Counted from the stretch's first letter, positions 8,334-16,459 are shown. The stretch is 64,000 bases of DNA from Parapedobacter defluvii (GCF_014642075.1 NZ_BMIK01000023.1:1-64000); one strand, 5' to 3'. The notes: generated by a model from the letters alone, not told the origin. Translations and numbers: made by a program.

Positions 8334-9125
8334 ATGGATATCAAAATAATACAGCCTGTACCACCTCTACGAAAACATATTCGTTTTTTCTTTATAATGG
8401 AAAATACGAGCACTGCTTTTATTGGAAAATTCAAAATAATTCCCGAGGGCGTACCGGGTATGATTTTTCAGGAAAATCCCACGGTCTTTTACGATAAAGA
8501 CAAGCAAACATTACCCCAATCTTTCTTATTTGGGCAAGCTACTCAGTACTCACAGCTTACGGCAACCGGTAGTTTTCGAAATATTGGCGTCAGTTTCCAA
8601 CCCGCAGCTTTAAGACCTGTTTTCAGAATCGAAGCAATTGAATTAACGCAACGACACATTGACATCAATGATTTAGTTAAAACCACTATAAATGACCAAC
8701 TTCTAAATACGCAAACATTAGAACAAAAAGTAGCGGTTTTAGAACATTTTTTCTTACAACAAACAACAGACTGTCAAAGTGAAAATGATAAAGTAAGATT
8801 TGCGTTAAACCAGTTTCAAAAAGGTCAGGAATTAAAACAGGTGCAAGCCGATTTGAGAATATCAGAACGCTCGTTAGAACGTCTGTTTAAATCATATATA
8901 GGCATTTCCCCAAAGTTGTATTCAAGAATCTGTCGCTTTCAGTCAGCTTTAAAAACGCTAAGAACGGCTAACTTTAATGCTCTTACGGAAATAGCCTATT
9001 TAGAGAATTATTTTGACCAATCTCATTTTATCAGAGATTTTAAATATTTTACAGGCACGACTCCAAAGTCATTTCTTCTTAATGCAAACGAACAATTGCC
9101 CAATTTTCCGGAATTGAAGTTTTAG
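8334..9125 (+). CDS. AraC-family transcriptional regulator
   Basis: About 263 residues from MDIKIIQPVPPLRKHIRFFF; an upstream in-frame ATG at 8295 is less likely because promoter boxes lie between. The N-terminal ligand domain is of the DUF6597 type. The C-terminal AraC DNA-binding domain has LRISERSLERLFKSYIGISPKLYSRICRFQSAL and ENYFDQSHFIRDFKYFTGTTPKSF, the two helix-turn-helix motifs. It is followed by a VOC gene 73 nt later, a common pairing in Bacteroidota, so it may control that gene. Confidence 0.85.
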   Translation: MDIKIIQPVPPLRKHIRFFFIMENTSTAFIGKFKIIPEGVPGMIFQENPTVFYDKDKQTLPQSFLFGQATQYSQLTATGSFRNIGVSFQPAALRPVFRIEAIELTQRHIDINDLVKTTINDQLLNTQTLEQKVAVLEHFFLQQTTDCQSENDKVRFALNQFQKGQELKQVQADLRISERSLERLFKSYIGISPKLYSRICRFQSALKTLRTANFNALTEIAYLENYFDQSHFIRDFKYFTGTTPKSFLLNANEQLPNFPELKF

Positions 9126-9165
9126 TACTGTCGGTTTTATCCAATTTTCAAAAAACGGGGGACTT

Positions 9166-9173
9166 TAACTTTG
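9166..9173 (+). promoter_or_regulatory. -7 box for the VOC gene
   Basis: A perfect TAACTTTG lies 25 nt before the start at 9199. No clear -33 TTG is visible at the right spacing. Confidence 0.45.
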
Positions 9174-9198
9174 TTGAATTAATCAAAAACAGTTTAAA

Positions 9199-9582
9199 AT
9201 GAAAAGAGTAATTGATTGGTTTGAAATTTATACATCCGATTTTGACAGGGCAAAGAAATTTTACACAACAGTATTTGACTGCGGATTTAATGAAACGACA
9301 ATGAACAATGAAAGACACAGCCAAATGAGATATGCCATTTTTGAAAGCAGTGAAAACAAGCAAGAGATTGGCGGTGCGCTTGTTAGAATGGATGAAGCAA
9401 AACCCGGTATTGGCGGTGTTTTAATTTATTTTGCAACCGAAGAAATCAATACGGTATTAAACCGTGTTGAAGCTGCAGGTGGAAAAATTATTCGTCGAAA
9501 GTTGAACGTGGGGGATTTTGGTTCTATTGCTTTAATAGAAGATACAGAGGGGAATATGATTGGATTACATGCTAAAAAATAG
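9199..9582 (+). CDS. VOC-superfamily (glyoxalase/bleomycin-resistance fold) protein
   Basis: 127 residues with the paired beta-alpha-beta-beta-beta fold. The N-terminal half is VIDWFEIYTSDFDRAKKFYTTVFDCGF, and the C-terminal half carries GGVLIYFATEEINTVLNRVEAAGGKI and ALIEDTEGNMIGLHAKK. The terminal Glu and His positions are those of metal ligands or their remnants. The family covers lyases, dioxygenases and antibiotic-binding proteins; which applies is unknown. It has its own -7 box and follows the AraC gene. Confidence 0.85.
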   Translation: MKRVIDWFEIYTSDFDRAKKFYTTVFDCGFNETTMNNERHSQMRYAIFESSENKQEIGGALVRMDEAKPGIGGVLIYFATEEINTVLNRVEAAGGKIIRRKLNVGDFGSIALIEDTEGNMIGLHAKK

Positions 9583-9624
9583 CTTCATTATAATTGCACT
9601 TGATATCAATAATAAAATAAGGAA

Positions 9625-10476
9625 ATGGGAAGAGATAAAGTCATAAAGCCGGATAATACCGCAGTAAGAACCGCATTATGGAGAGCGTTACACGTTCAGA
9701 CAGATGCAAAACCTCATATACTTGAAGATGAAATAGGATTCAAGTTAATTGCACCTGATGATGATTGGCAGGAACGGCCTGACATGAAATATACCAAGCG
9801 GTTGCGGGCTTCTATCGTAGCCCGTTCACGTTTTATTGAAGATATAGCTAAAGGGCAAATTGAAAAAGGAGTAAAACAATACGTTTTGCTTGGTGCAGGA
9901 TTGGATAGTTTTGCCCAACGGAACACGGCCATAAGTTCCTATGTTGATATTTATGAAATTGACCAACCCGACACATTAACGTGGAAAGAAGAAAAGCTGA
10001 TTGAAAACGGCTATAAAATCCCCGGCAATCTCCACTTTGTACCTGTCGATTTTGAAATCTCATCTTGGTGGGACGAGCTATTAAATAAAGGTTTTAATGT
10101 TGAACAAAGGGCTTTTGTATCTTGTATCGGTGTTACGCTTTATCTTACCAAAGAAGCGATTACCGACACACTGAAAAAAATGACTTTGCTTGCACCTGGT
10201 TCTACTATTGCAATGGCCTTTTATCTGCCATTGGAATTACTTGATGAAGAAGACAAGCCATTAATGGAAATGTCGATAAAAGGAGCGGCAGCTTCAGGTA
10301 CTCCTTTTGTAAGTTTTTTTTCGGTTGAAGAAATTATAAAACTCGCTGAAAAAGTAGGTTTAAAAGAAATACAGACAATCTCCACAAAAGATATGACGGA
10401 AAAATACTTTAAGAACAGAACCGACAACCTTCTACCAGCAAGCGGAGAATTTTTTTTAGTGGCAAAGACCTTATAA
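9625..10476 (+). CDS. SAM-dependent methyltransferase, LCMT/PPM1-type (TIGR00027-like)
   Basis: 283 residues. The SAM-binding motif VLLGAGLDSFAQR (about residues 88-100) and the acidic loop YEIDQPDTLTWKEE are those of the leucine carboxyl methyltransferase-like family, as are N-terminal NTAVRTALWRALH and RASIVARSRFIED. In bacteria these often act on small molecules or polyketide-like substrates; the target here is unknown. It is a single gene of the cargo set. Confidence 0.85.
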   Translation: MGRDKVIKPDNTAVRTALWRALHVQTDAKPHILEDEIGFKLIAPDDDWQERPDMKYTKRLRASIVARSRFIEDIAKGQIEKGVKQYVLLGAGLDSFAQRNTAISSYVDIYEIDQPDTLTWKEEKLIENGYKIPGNLHFVPVDFEISSWWDELLNKGFNVEQRAFVSCIGVTLYLTKEAITDTLKKMTLLAPGSTIAMAFYLPLELLDEEDKPLMEMSIKGAAASGTPFVSFFSVEEIIKLAEKVGLKEIQTISTKDMTEKYFKNRTDNLLPASGEFFLVAKTL

Positions 10477-10614
10477 AACATGAAAAAGAATAGTTCCTTG
10501 CAACCAATATGTAGTGATATAAAATGGCTGAAAGTAATGTTTTTGCTGGTGTTTTACCGTAGGTTAACATAGTTATGAGATATCCGCACAAAAACCGGTT
10601 TATTATAAAAATGC

Positions 10615-10622
10615 TAAATTTG
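10615..10622 (+). promoter_or_regulatory. -7 box for the Crp-like gene
   Basis: A perfect TAAATTTG lies 42 nt before the start at 10665, in a 188-bp gap with no other recognised feature. No clear -33 TTG is visible. Confidence 0.45.
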
Positions 10623-10664
10623 TATTTCCTTTCTTTAAAGACAGACTAAAAAGAGAATATTTTT

Positions 10665-11231
10665 ATGGGGCACATCAGAGAATACTACGAGCGGATACTA
10701 AAATTACAGGAAACAGAATGGGAATTTATAGCTTCCCACTTTGACAGGAGGGTTTTTGCCAAAAACGAAACCATCACACGACAGGGCGAAACAGAAAAGT
10801 ACCTTTCCTTTGTAGAAACAGGCATCGTTCGATTTTATATTCCAGATGATGAAAACGAACTGACTTTTAATTTCTGTTTTGATAAAGAATTTACCTGTGC
10901 TTACAATTCATTCCTGACCCAGACACCATCTGAATACGAATTGCAGGCATTGACGGAAACCGTGGTTTGGCAAATATCTTATGATGATTTGCAAAAAGTA
11001 TATGCAGAGACCAAAGCAGGAAACTATTTAGGGCGTTTTGTGTCGGAGAAACTGTTTTTGCAAAAAGGCAAAAGAGAATTGTCGCTTTTAAAACATACAG
11101 CAAAAGAACGGTATCTAAACCTGTTCAATGAGCAACCTGATATTTTAAAATTCATTCCGTTAAAATACGTTGCTTCCTATATCGGGATAACACCACAGGC
11201 TTTGAGCCGGATACGCAGACAAATTGCATAG
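10665..11231 (+). CDS. Crp/Fnr-family transcriptional regulator
   Basis: 188 residues. An N-terminal cyclic-nucleotide-binding-like barrel (FAKNETITRQGETEKYLSFVETGIVRFY) is followed by the dimer helix and a short helix-turn-helix at the C-terminus (LKYVASYIGITPQALSRIRRQIA). The key Arg and Glu of cAMP-binding Crp are not evident, so the effector is probably different or absent. It is a single gene with its own -7 box; targets unknown. Confidence 0.85.
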   Translation: MGHIREYYERILKLQETEWEFIASHFDRRVFAKNETITRQGETEKYLSFVETGIVRFYIPDDENELTFNFCFDKEFTCAYNSFLTQTPSEYELQALTETVVWQISYDDLQKVYAETKAGNYLGRFVSEKLFLQKGKRELSLLKHTAKERYLNLFNEQPDILKFIPLKYVASYIGITPQALSRIRRQIA

Positions 11232-11274
11232 CAATCACAAACATCGTTGAAAATCAACGGAATCCATGCGCAAA

Positions 11275-11297
11275 TACTTAACATAGGTTCATTGCCT
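11275..11297 (+). repeat. 23-bp direct repeat, right copy
   Basis: Identical to 5604-5626. It lies 43 nt after the Crp-like gene and 44 nt before the peptide deformylase gene, at almost the same distance before a start codon as the left copy (41 nt). It could be a recombination site or a shared regulatory block. Confidence 0.8.
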
Positions 11298-11341
11298 ACC
11301 ATGTTTATTCTTTGGAAATTTGTTGAAAAATCCAAAGAATA

Positions 11342-11926
11342 ATGAAACGAGCCATCTTAGCATACGGACACCATATCTTAAAACAGAAATGCAACGACAT
11401 CGAAAAGGATTATCCTGAATTGGATAAATTAATTGCCGATATGTGGGAAACGATGGAAAATGCCAATGGTTGCGGATTGGCATCACCACAGATAGGACTT
11501 CCGGTTAGATTGTTTATCGTGGACAGTAAATCAACTTTTGATAATCTCGGAGAAGAAGAGAGAAAGTTTTATTTCCCCCAAGATGATAAAGGCATAATGG
11601 AAACTTTCATCAATGCCAAAATCATCCAACGGTCTGAAGAACTTTGGGAAGACGAAGAGGGCTGTTTAAGTATTCCAAATTTATTCTACAAAGTAAAGCG
11701 GAATTGGGCGATAACGATTGAATATTATAATCGGAATTTTGAAAAGCAAATCCGTACATTCAGTGGAACGACCGCGCGAATGATACAGCACGAATACGAC
11801 CATACCGAGGGAGTTCTCTATCTCGATTATCTCAAGCCTTTGACAAAAAGGCTGATGGCTTCCAAACTTCAAAAAATCCTAAAAGGTCAAATTGTACCGA
11901 CCTATCCCATGAACTTTATACGATAG
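11342..11926 (+). CDS. def: Peptide deformylase (accessory copy)
   Basis: 194 residues. All three family motifs are present: GCGLASPQIG at about 43-52, EGCLS at 106-110, and the metal motif HEYDH at 150-154. The enzyme removes the formyl group from nascent proteins in the cytoplasm. The N-terminus YGHHILKQKC departs from the usual YGDPVLR, and an insertion precedes motif 2 (residues 62-82), as in the divergent cargo-type deformylases. It lies in an accessory region, so it is likely additional to a housekeeping def, which is not in this window. It could buffer against deformylase inhibitors; that is inference. Confidence 0.85.
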   Translation: MKRAILAYGHHILKQKCNDIEKDYPELDKLIADMWETMENANGCGLASPQIGLPVRLFIVDSKSTFDNLGEEERKFYFPQDDKGIMETFINAKIIQRSEELWEDEEGCLSIPNLFYKVKRNWAITIEYYNRNFEKQIRTFSGTTARMIQHEYDHTEGVLYLDYLKPLTKRLMASKLQKILKGQIVPTYPMNFIR

Positions 11927-11956
11927 AAAAAGCAGCCATCTTAAACATACTTACTT

Positions 11957-12487
11957 ATGATAAATATTAGAAAAGTCGACATAGATGACGTGATAACTAT
12001 TTCAAAATTGGGACGTATAACATTTTCAGATACGTTTGAGTCTTTTTTCAACGACAAGAACGACCTGTTGGATTACTTGGAAGACATTTTTTCGGAAAAA
12101 AGGATTCACGACAGTATACTAAAAGCGGAATCCATTTATTGGATTGCTTTCTACGATAGCATTCCTGTTGGTTATGCGAAAGTTAAACTGGACTTCACAA
12201 GCCAATTGATAATCCCACCAAAAACGTGCTATCTTGATAAGATTTATGTCGTAAAAAAATTTATAAGCAAAGGAATCGGTAAAGAACTGCATAAAATTTT
12301 AATGCAAGAAATAATTGCTTTGAAATATCAGCGTATTTGGCTCTCTGTATTAAAAGAGAATCAAAAGGCAATAAATTTTTATCACAAAAAGGGCTATCAG
12401 ATAATAAGTCAGTATTCACAAAACATTGGTTCTCAGAAATTCGACTTTTTTGTAATGGCACTGAATTTAGACGAAAAAGCTACATGA
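11957..12487 (+). CDS. GNAT-family N-acetyltransferase
   Basis: 176 residues. GNAT motif A is YLDKIYVVKKFISKGIGKELHKIL, containing the acetyl-CoA loop SKGIGK, and motif B is LSVLKENQKAINFYHKKGYQI. The substrate is unknown. It begins 30 nt after the deformylase gene and may be co-transcribed with it. It is the last plus-strand gene of the cargo block. Confidence 0.85.
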   Translation: MINIRKVDIDDVITISKLGRITFSDTFESFFNDKNDLLDYLEDIFSEKRIHDSILKAESIYWIAFYDSIPVGYAKVKLDFTSQLIIPPKTCYLDKIYVVKKFISKGIGKELHKILMQEIIALKYQRIWLSVLKENQKAINFYHKKGYQIISQYSQNIGSQKFDFFVMALNLDEKAT

Positions 12488-12551
12488 ATTTGCATACGTA
12501 AGTAAGTTCACCTGTAGGGACAACCTCTTATTCATTTGGATGTTTTGTCAA

Positions 12552-13331
12552 TTAACCCATTGCTAAACGAATAGCCTGTTCAATGGGGGTATAGCCGACA
12601 TCAGAACCGGAAATAGTTAATTCACCCCTTAACAGCAAAGGTGGTTGTGCTATAAATTTAGGAGTTACTCCTCTGTGAAGTTGAGCTGAGTGAACCAAAA
12701 AGGGATGGCATAAATAAACTGTACCTGCCTTACCCATTGCATAGACTTCTTTTCTCTTTGGCAGCCCGTCTAACTTGCTTGCGAGCTCCATAAATGAAAG
12801 TCCAAGTTCACCCTCTTGATGTAATAACCCAGCAACGTCAATGTGAGAACCTTCGTAAATAATTGTTGGCGCATCATTTTCGCTGACATCCGAATACAAT
12901 ACCAACATCAATAAAGCTCTACCTTTTGATTTGACATTGGCACGCCATTTAAAATAATTATTAGGATCATTTCCAGGAAAACTTACATCTACGTGTTTAC
13001 CTGTATCATTGGGCTCCTGATCAGACGGAAACCTGACAGGGAATGTGCCAACACTTCGACAAGGAATCCATTTATCTTCACCAATCAATTGGTTAAAAGC
13101 TGAATATAGCTTTGGTGTGTTTAGCGATTCAATAAAAGGTCGCTGCATGTACATCCCTAAACGAATGACAGGTTCCGTCCATGTAGAAGGATTTGACCTA
13201 TCACAAGGAAGGTCGTTCCATAGAATATCTAAAGCTGCATCTGCAACTTCTTGAGAAAATGCATGATCAATCCGGACAAAACCGTTAAGAATAAACTGCT
13301 CTATTTCCCTTTTACTTAGTATTTCAGACAT
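12552..13331 (-). CDS. PhyH-family dioxygenase-like protein, complete copy
   Basis: 259 residues starting at MSEIL. A double-stranded beta-helix oxygenase of phytanoyl-CoA dioxygenase type is suggested by HVD in GKHVDVSFPG, the distal His in HPFLVHSAQ, and basic residues after it (HRGVTPKF). Members use Fe(II) and 2-oxoglutarate; the substrate here is unknown. It is the intact paralogue of 66-740 and ends with ISGSDVGYTPIEQAIRLAMG, which the other copy lacks. It is transcribed against the cargo genes and has a conserved upstream region shared with copy 1. Confidence 0.75.
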   Translation of the reverse strand: MSEILSKREIEQFILNGFVRIDHAFSQEVADAALDILWNDLPCDRSNPSTWTEPVIRLGMYMQRPFIESLNTPKLYSAFNQLIGEDKWIPCRSVGTFPVRFPSDQEPNDTGKHVDVSFPGNDPNNYFKWRANVKSKGRALLMLVLYSDVSENDAPTIIYEGSHIDVAGLLHQEGELGLSFMELASKLDGLPKRKEVYAMGKAGTVYLCHPFLVHSAQLHRGVTPKFIAQPPLLLRGELTISGSDVGYTPIEQAIRLAMG

Positions 13332-13848
13332 GTTTTTTTGTTTTTCTCAACTACTTCGAAGAAACAACAAATATCTGTTGACCAACTATTTAGTCAAGAT
13401 TGTTAATAAAAAATTGAATAGTAAAATAAAGCGCTATATATGGAGCATAGCGTATTGCTCAAGAACTAAGCTCGAAAGGATATTATAACATCACAGTCAT
13501 TCTCATACAACAAAACTAAAAATTATCTACAAACTAACAAAACAAAAAGGGGCATAAAAATATCACACCCTAAAAACAGATCCCATTTCTAACAAACGAC
13601 TGCTGACTTAAAACTTAATTCAGTTTATCGTCTTGGTTTTGCTGTATTCCATAAAAAATCAGCCATACGACAAAAGCCTTGGCAAATCCTATCCACGAGT
13701 TTTCATAGACAATGCGGCAAAACCTCCTCATAAATAATAACAAAACCGCTCACAATCCCACATCCGACATCACATTTAAAAATTCTTTGTATATTCGCTA
13801 AGTTACAGGGTACCAAACTATTTGGCCGTTTCTGTGTTGGCTTACTAA
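13332..13848. other. Intergenic region left of the IS element
   Basis: No gene was seen. The part up to about 13557 matches the upstream region of dioxygenase copy 1. The remainder, up to the target duplication, probably held the original promoter of the Gfo/Idh/MocA gene at 15199 before the IS inserted. No convincing TAnnTTTG box was found there. Confidence 0.5.
13432..13452. promoter_or_regulatory. Inverted repeat upstream of dioxygenase copy 2
   Basis: CGCTAT (13432-13437) and ATAGCG (13447-13452) pair across a 9-nt spacer, corresponding to CGCTTT/AAAGCG before copy 1. Both arms changed together between the copies. Confidence 0.45.
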
Positions 13849-13857
13849 TTAAAAACC

Positions 13858-15174
13858 CACTAGTGTCCCATTAAAAATGGGACGTTGTTAAAAATTAAAT
13901 AAAGTTGGCCCATTCGGTCCAAATCGTTCTTTGTCATATTGAAATTTAGTTTTGCTAAAGAGATCTCGAAGGTTCGTTTTATCAGTCAGTGAGATACTCA
14001 ATATTTGGAGCACTTCGTAGGTGGTTCTGTTCAGTTTCATGTCGTTTTGAACGATTGCCACCAGGCAGTATGTGCATATTGCGGCGTAGACCTGGATCCG
14101 GACGGCATTCTCGGTAGTGCCCCAGAACTTTTTGATTTTGAGGTGCTGTTTCAGCCATTTGAAGAACAGTTCCACCTGCCACCGGTTCTTGTAAAGTTCA
14201 GCGATCTGAAGAGCTGGGATGTGGGTGGCATTGGTCAGGAAGACAAACTCACGCTTTTGTTCTTCATCCCAGTATCTGACCAGACGGATAGGCTCGGGAT
14301 AATACTGCTTCGGATAGAAGCCGGTCAATTCGATCGTTACATCGGAAAGTACGTTCCCGGGCAGCCTGCGTTTCCATTTGATGGATTTGCATTGAAGGTT
14401 TTTCTTTGCCCTGACAACGAAATAGGCCCCGATCTGATGTATCTTATACAGCATCCTGAAGTTGTTGTAGCCCCGGTCAAAGATATAGTATGAGCCCGGT
14501 TCATAGGGGATTTCTCTCATAGCCTTTGAATCGTGCACCGAAGCCTCGGTAATATGGAAGAATGCCGGTATCTGTGTTTCCACATCATATAATGTATGCA
14601 CTTTGATGCCGCCTTTTTTCTTACGGAACTTCGCCCACCAGAATACCGAAAGGCAGAGATCGATCGTCGTTGAGTCAAAAGCGTAAATGTTACCACCCAG
14701 ATGGAATATATTGGTGGCACGCTTCTCCCTTGCTTCGTTTACCAGATAGTAAGCATACTCTTCAAAGATGTGGTAGTCTCTATCCTGATTGGCTCTGGCC
14801 AAAGATGATTTGGAGACATTCCTGCCCATTCCCAAATGGTAACATTTGGAGTGATGGGCATCAAGGGCGACGATCAGGTCCCTTAAACTGTCACGATTGG
14901 AGAGTTGGCCGAACATCAGGGCAAGAAGTTGATTCCAACAACTGAAATGCTTCACATATCTGTCGCCATTGTATCTGGCAACAATACGATTGAACTTACT
15001 CCGATTTAGAAACGAGACCAATTGAGCGAAAACGTATTTATCTTGAAACATCTGCCATCAGATTAACCTGATGCTAAGCTATGTTTTCAAGTCTGTTCGC
15101 TTGAAAAACCCCTGTAACTAACTATATTTCAAATATTTCAAAGAACTATTTTGGATTTTAATGGGACACTAATG
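13858..15174 (-). mobile_element. IS4-type insertion sequence, complete (1317 bp)
   Basis: The ends are 18-bp inverted repeats, CACTAGTGTCCCATTAAAA-type on the left and the complement of CATTAGTGTCCCATTAAAA on the right, differing at the third base. A 9-bp target duplication TTAAAAACC flanks it (13849-13857 and 15175-15183). One intact transposase gene is inside. The perfect target duplication and intact gene indicate a recent insertion. It sits 24 nt before the start codon at 15199. Confidence 0.92.
13888..15051 (-). CDS. IS4-family transposase
   Basis: 387 residues, intact. An N-terminal DUF4372-like domain (FNRIVARYNGDRYVKHFSCWNQLLALMFGQLSNRDSLRDL) precedes a DDE catalytic domain: Asp in IYAFDSTTIDLCLSVF, Asp in YIFDRGYNNF, and the Glu of YKNRWQVELFFKWLKQHLKIKKF (the Y-R-E signature). 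The enzyme cuts and pastes the element. The gene fills most of the 1317-bp element, leaving short ends. Base composition is richer in G and C than the cargo region to the left. Confidence 0.93.
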   Translation of the reverse strand: MFQDKYVFAQLVSFLNRSKFNRIVARYNGDRYVKHFSCWNQLLALMFGQLSNRDSLRDLIVALDAHHSKCYHLGMGRNVSKSSLARANQDRDYHIFEEYAYYLVNEAREKRATNIFHLGGNIYAFDSTTIDLCLSVFWWAKFRKKKGGIKVHTLYDVETQIPAFFHITEASVHDSKAMREIPYEPGSYYIFDRGYNNFRMLYKIHQIGAYFVVRAKKNLQCKSIKWKRRLPGNVLSDVTIELTGFYPKQYYPEPIRLVRYWDEEQKREFVFLTNATHIPALQIAELYKNRWQVELFFKWLKQHLKIKKFWGTTENAVRIQVYAAICTYCLVAIVQNDMKLNRTTYEVLQILSISLTDKTNLRDLFSKTKFQYDKERFGPNGPTLFNF

Positions 15175-15198
15175 TTAAAAACCATTAAATGCTAGCGT

Positions 15199-16317
15199 AT
15201 GAATTCACGTCGCGACTTCCTGCAGAAATTAACCGCTTCCGCCATTGCCATTCCCTTTCTATCGTCTGTCAGGGCATGGAATGAACCCATCCATTCAGCT
15301 GACAACCCTCAAGGTTCCGTGTTGCGGGTCGCATTGATGGGGTTGGGTGGATATGCTTCCATAGTGGCTGAGGCAATGCAAAAATGTAAGCGGGCAAAAA
15401 TAACCGGTCTGATTAGCGGTACTCCTGCTAAACTCAATGAATGGGGCACGAAATACAACGTACCGGAGAAAAACCGCTATAACTATGAAACCTTCGATGA
15501 TATTAAGAACAATCCTGATATCGATGTCGTCTACGTAACCACACCGAATGCATTGCATCACGACCAGGTCATCCGCGTGGCCCGTGCCGGGAAACACGCA
15601 ATCAGTGAAAAACCGATGGCTCTCAATGCGAAAGATGCACAGGAAATGGTAGACGCTTGTTCGGAAGCCGGGGTTAAACTGTTGGTAGGTTACCGGATGC
15701 ATTTTGAGCCCAAAACGCTTGAAGTAATACGGATGCGTAGCGAGGGCGAGTTCGGAAAAATCATGTTTTTTCAGGGACAAAGCGGTTTCCGGATCGGTGA
15801 TCCAAACCAGTGGCGATTAAATAAAGCATTGGCTGGTGGTGGATCGCTCATGGACATCGGCATCTACGCAATCAACGGCGCACGTTATATGATAGGCGAA
15901 GAACCGATTTGGGTGACAGCTCAGGAAACGAAAACGGATACCGTCAAATTTAAAGAAGGGGTCGACGAAACCATCCAGTTTCAGATGGGCTTCCCGAGTG
16001 GTGCCGTGGCATCTTGTCTATCTACCTACAACATGAATTACCTGGACCGCTTTTACTTAAACGGCGAAAAAGGTTTTGCAGAACTGCAACCCTCCACCGG
16101 ATATGGCCCTATCAAAGGACGGACGAACAAGGGGGAGCTCACGCAGCCCCACATCACCCATCAAACTTTACAGATGGATGCCATGGCCGGAATCATCCTC
16201 GATGGCCATGCACCTGCTGTACCCGTTGACGGCGCAGAAGGCGTAAAAGATTTAAAAATTATCGATGCAATCTACGCCGCATGTGCATCCGGAAAACGAC
16301 AGGAACTAAATATTTGA
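15199..16317 (+). CDS. Gfo/Idh/MocA-family oxidoreductase with a Tat signal
   Basis: 372 residues. The N-terminus MNSRRDFLQKLTASAIAIPF is a twin-arginine signal, so the protein probably acts folded in the periplasm. The Rossmann core VALMGLGGYASIVAEAM and the family motif EKPM (in HAISEKPMALNA) are present, resembling glucose-fructose oxidoreductase-type proteins with tightly bound NADP. The sugar substrate is unknown. The IS element lies immediately upstream, so its native promoter has been moved 1.3 kb away and expression may be altered. Confidence 0.88.
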   Translation: MNSRRDFLQKLTASAIAIPFLSSVRAWNEPIHSADNPQGSVLRVALMGLGGYASIVAEAMQKCKRAKITGLISGTPAKLNEWGTKYNVPEKNRYNYETFDDIKNNPDIDVVYVTTPNALHHDQVIRVARAGKHAISEKPMALNAKDAQEMVDACSEAGVKLLVGYRMHFEPKTLEVIRMRSEGEFGKIMFFQGQSGFRIGDPNQWRLNKALAGGGSLMDIGIYAINGARYMIGEEPIWVTAQETKTDTVKFKEGVDETIQFQMGFPSGAVASCLSTYNMNYLDRFYLNGEKGFAELQPSTGYGPIKGRTNKGELTQPHITHQTLQMDAMAGIILDGHAPAVPVDGAEGVKDLKIIDAIYAACASGKRQELNI

Positions 16318-16422
16318 AATGCCGATCCGGTTTTACGTATAGATGACAAAACATAATTAATTATCATCCAACTAATTAAACTATTAGCCTCGACAGGTAG
16401 CGACTTTTTCTATTTTAAGCGA

Positions 16423-16452
16423 TTGTTTTAATTAAACGTTTGTTTAATTTTG
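16423..16452 (+). promoter_or_regulatory. Promoter and operator of the TetR/efflux operon
   Basis: TTG at 16423-16425, a 19-nt spacer and TAATTTTG at 16445-16452 match the Bacteroidota -33/-7 consensus. The inverted repeat ATTAAACGTTTGTTTAAT (16431-16448) fills the spacer and enters the -7 box. This is a typical layout for autorepression by the TetR protein encoded 8 nt downstream. Confidence 0.8.
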
Positions 16453-16459
16453 CGCCGTT

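Noticed and set aside
66-13331. The two dioxygenase copies as target-site duplications or att sites of an integrated element
   Set aside because: They differ at about one residue in five and in many upstream bases, far too much for duplications made by one integration event. Ancient paralogy or an imported homologue fits better.
14005-14493. A 162-codon plus-strand frame inside the IS element
   Set aside because: It is antisense to the transposase, whose catalytic motifs are intact.
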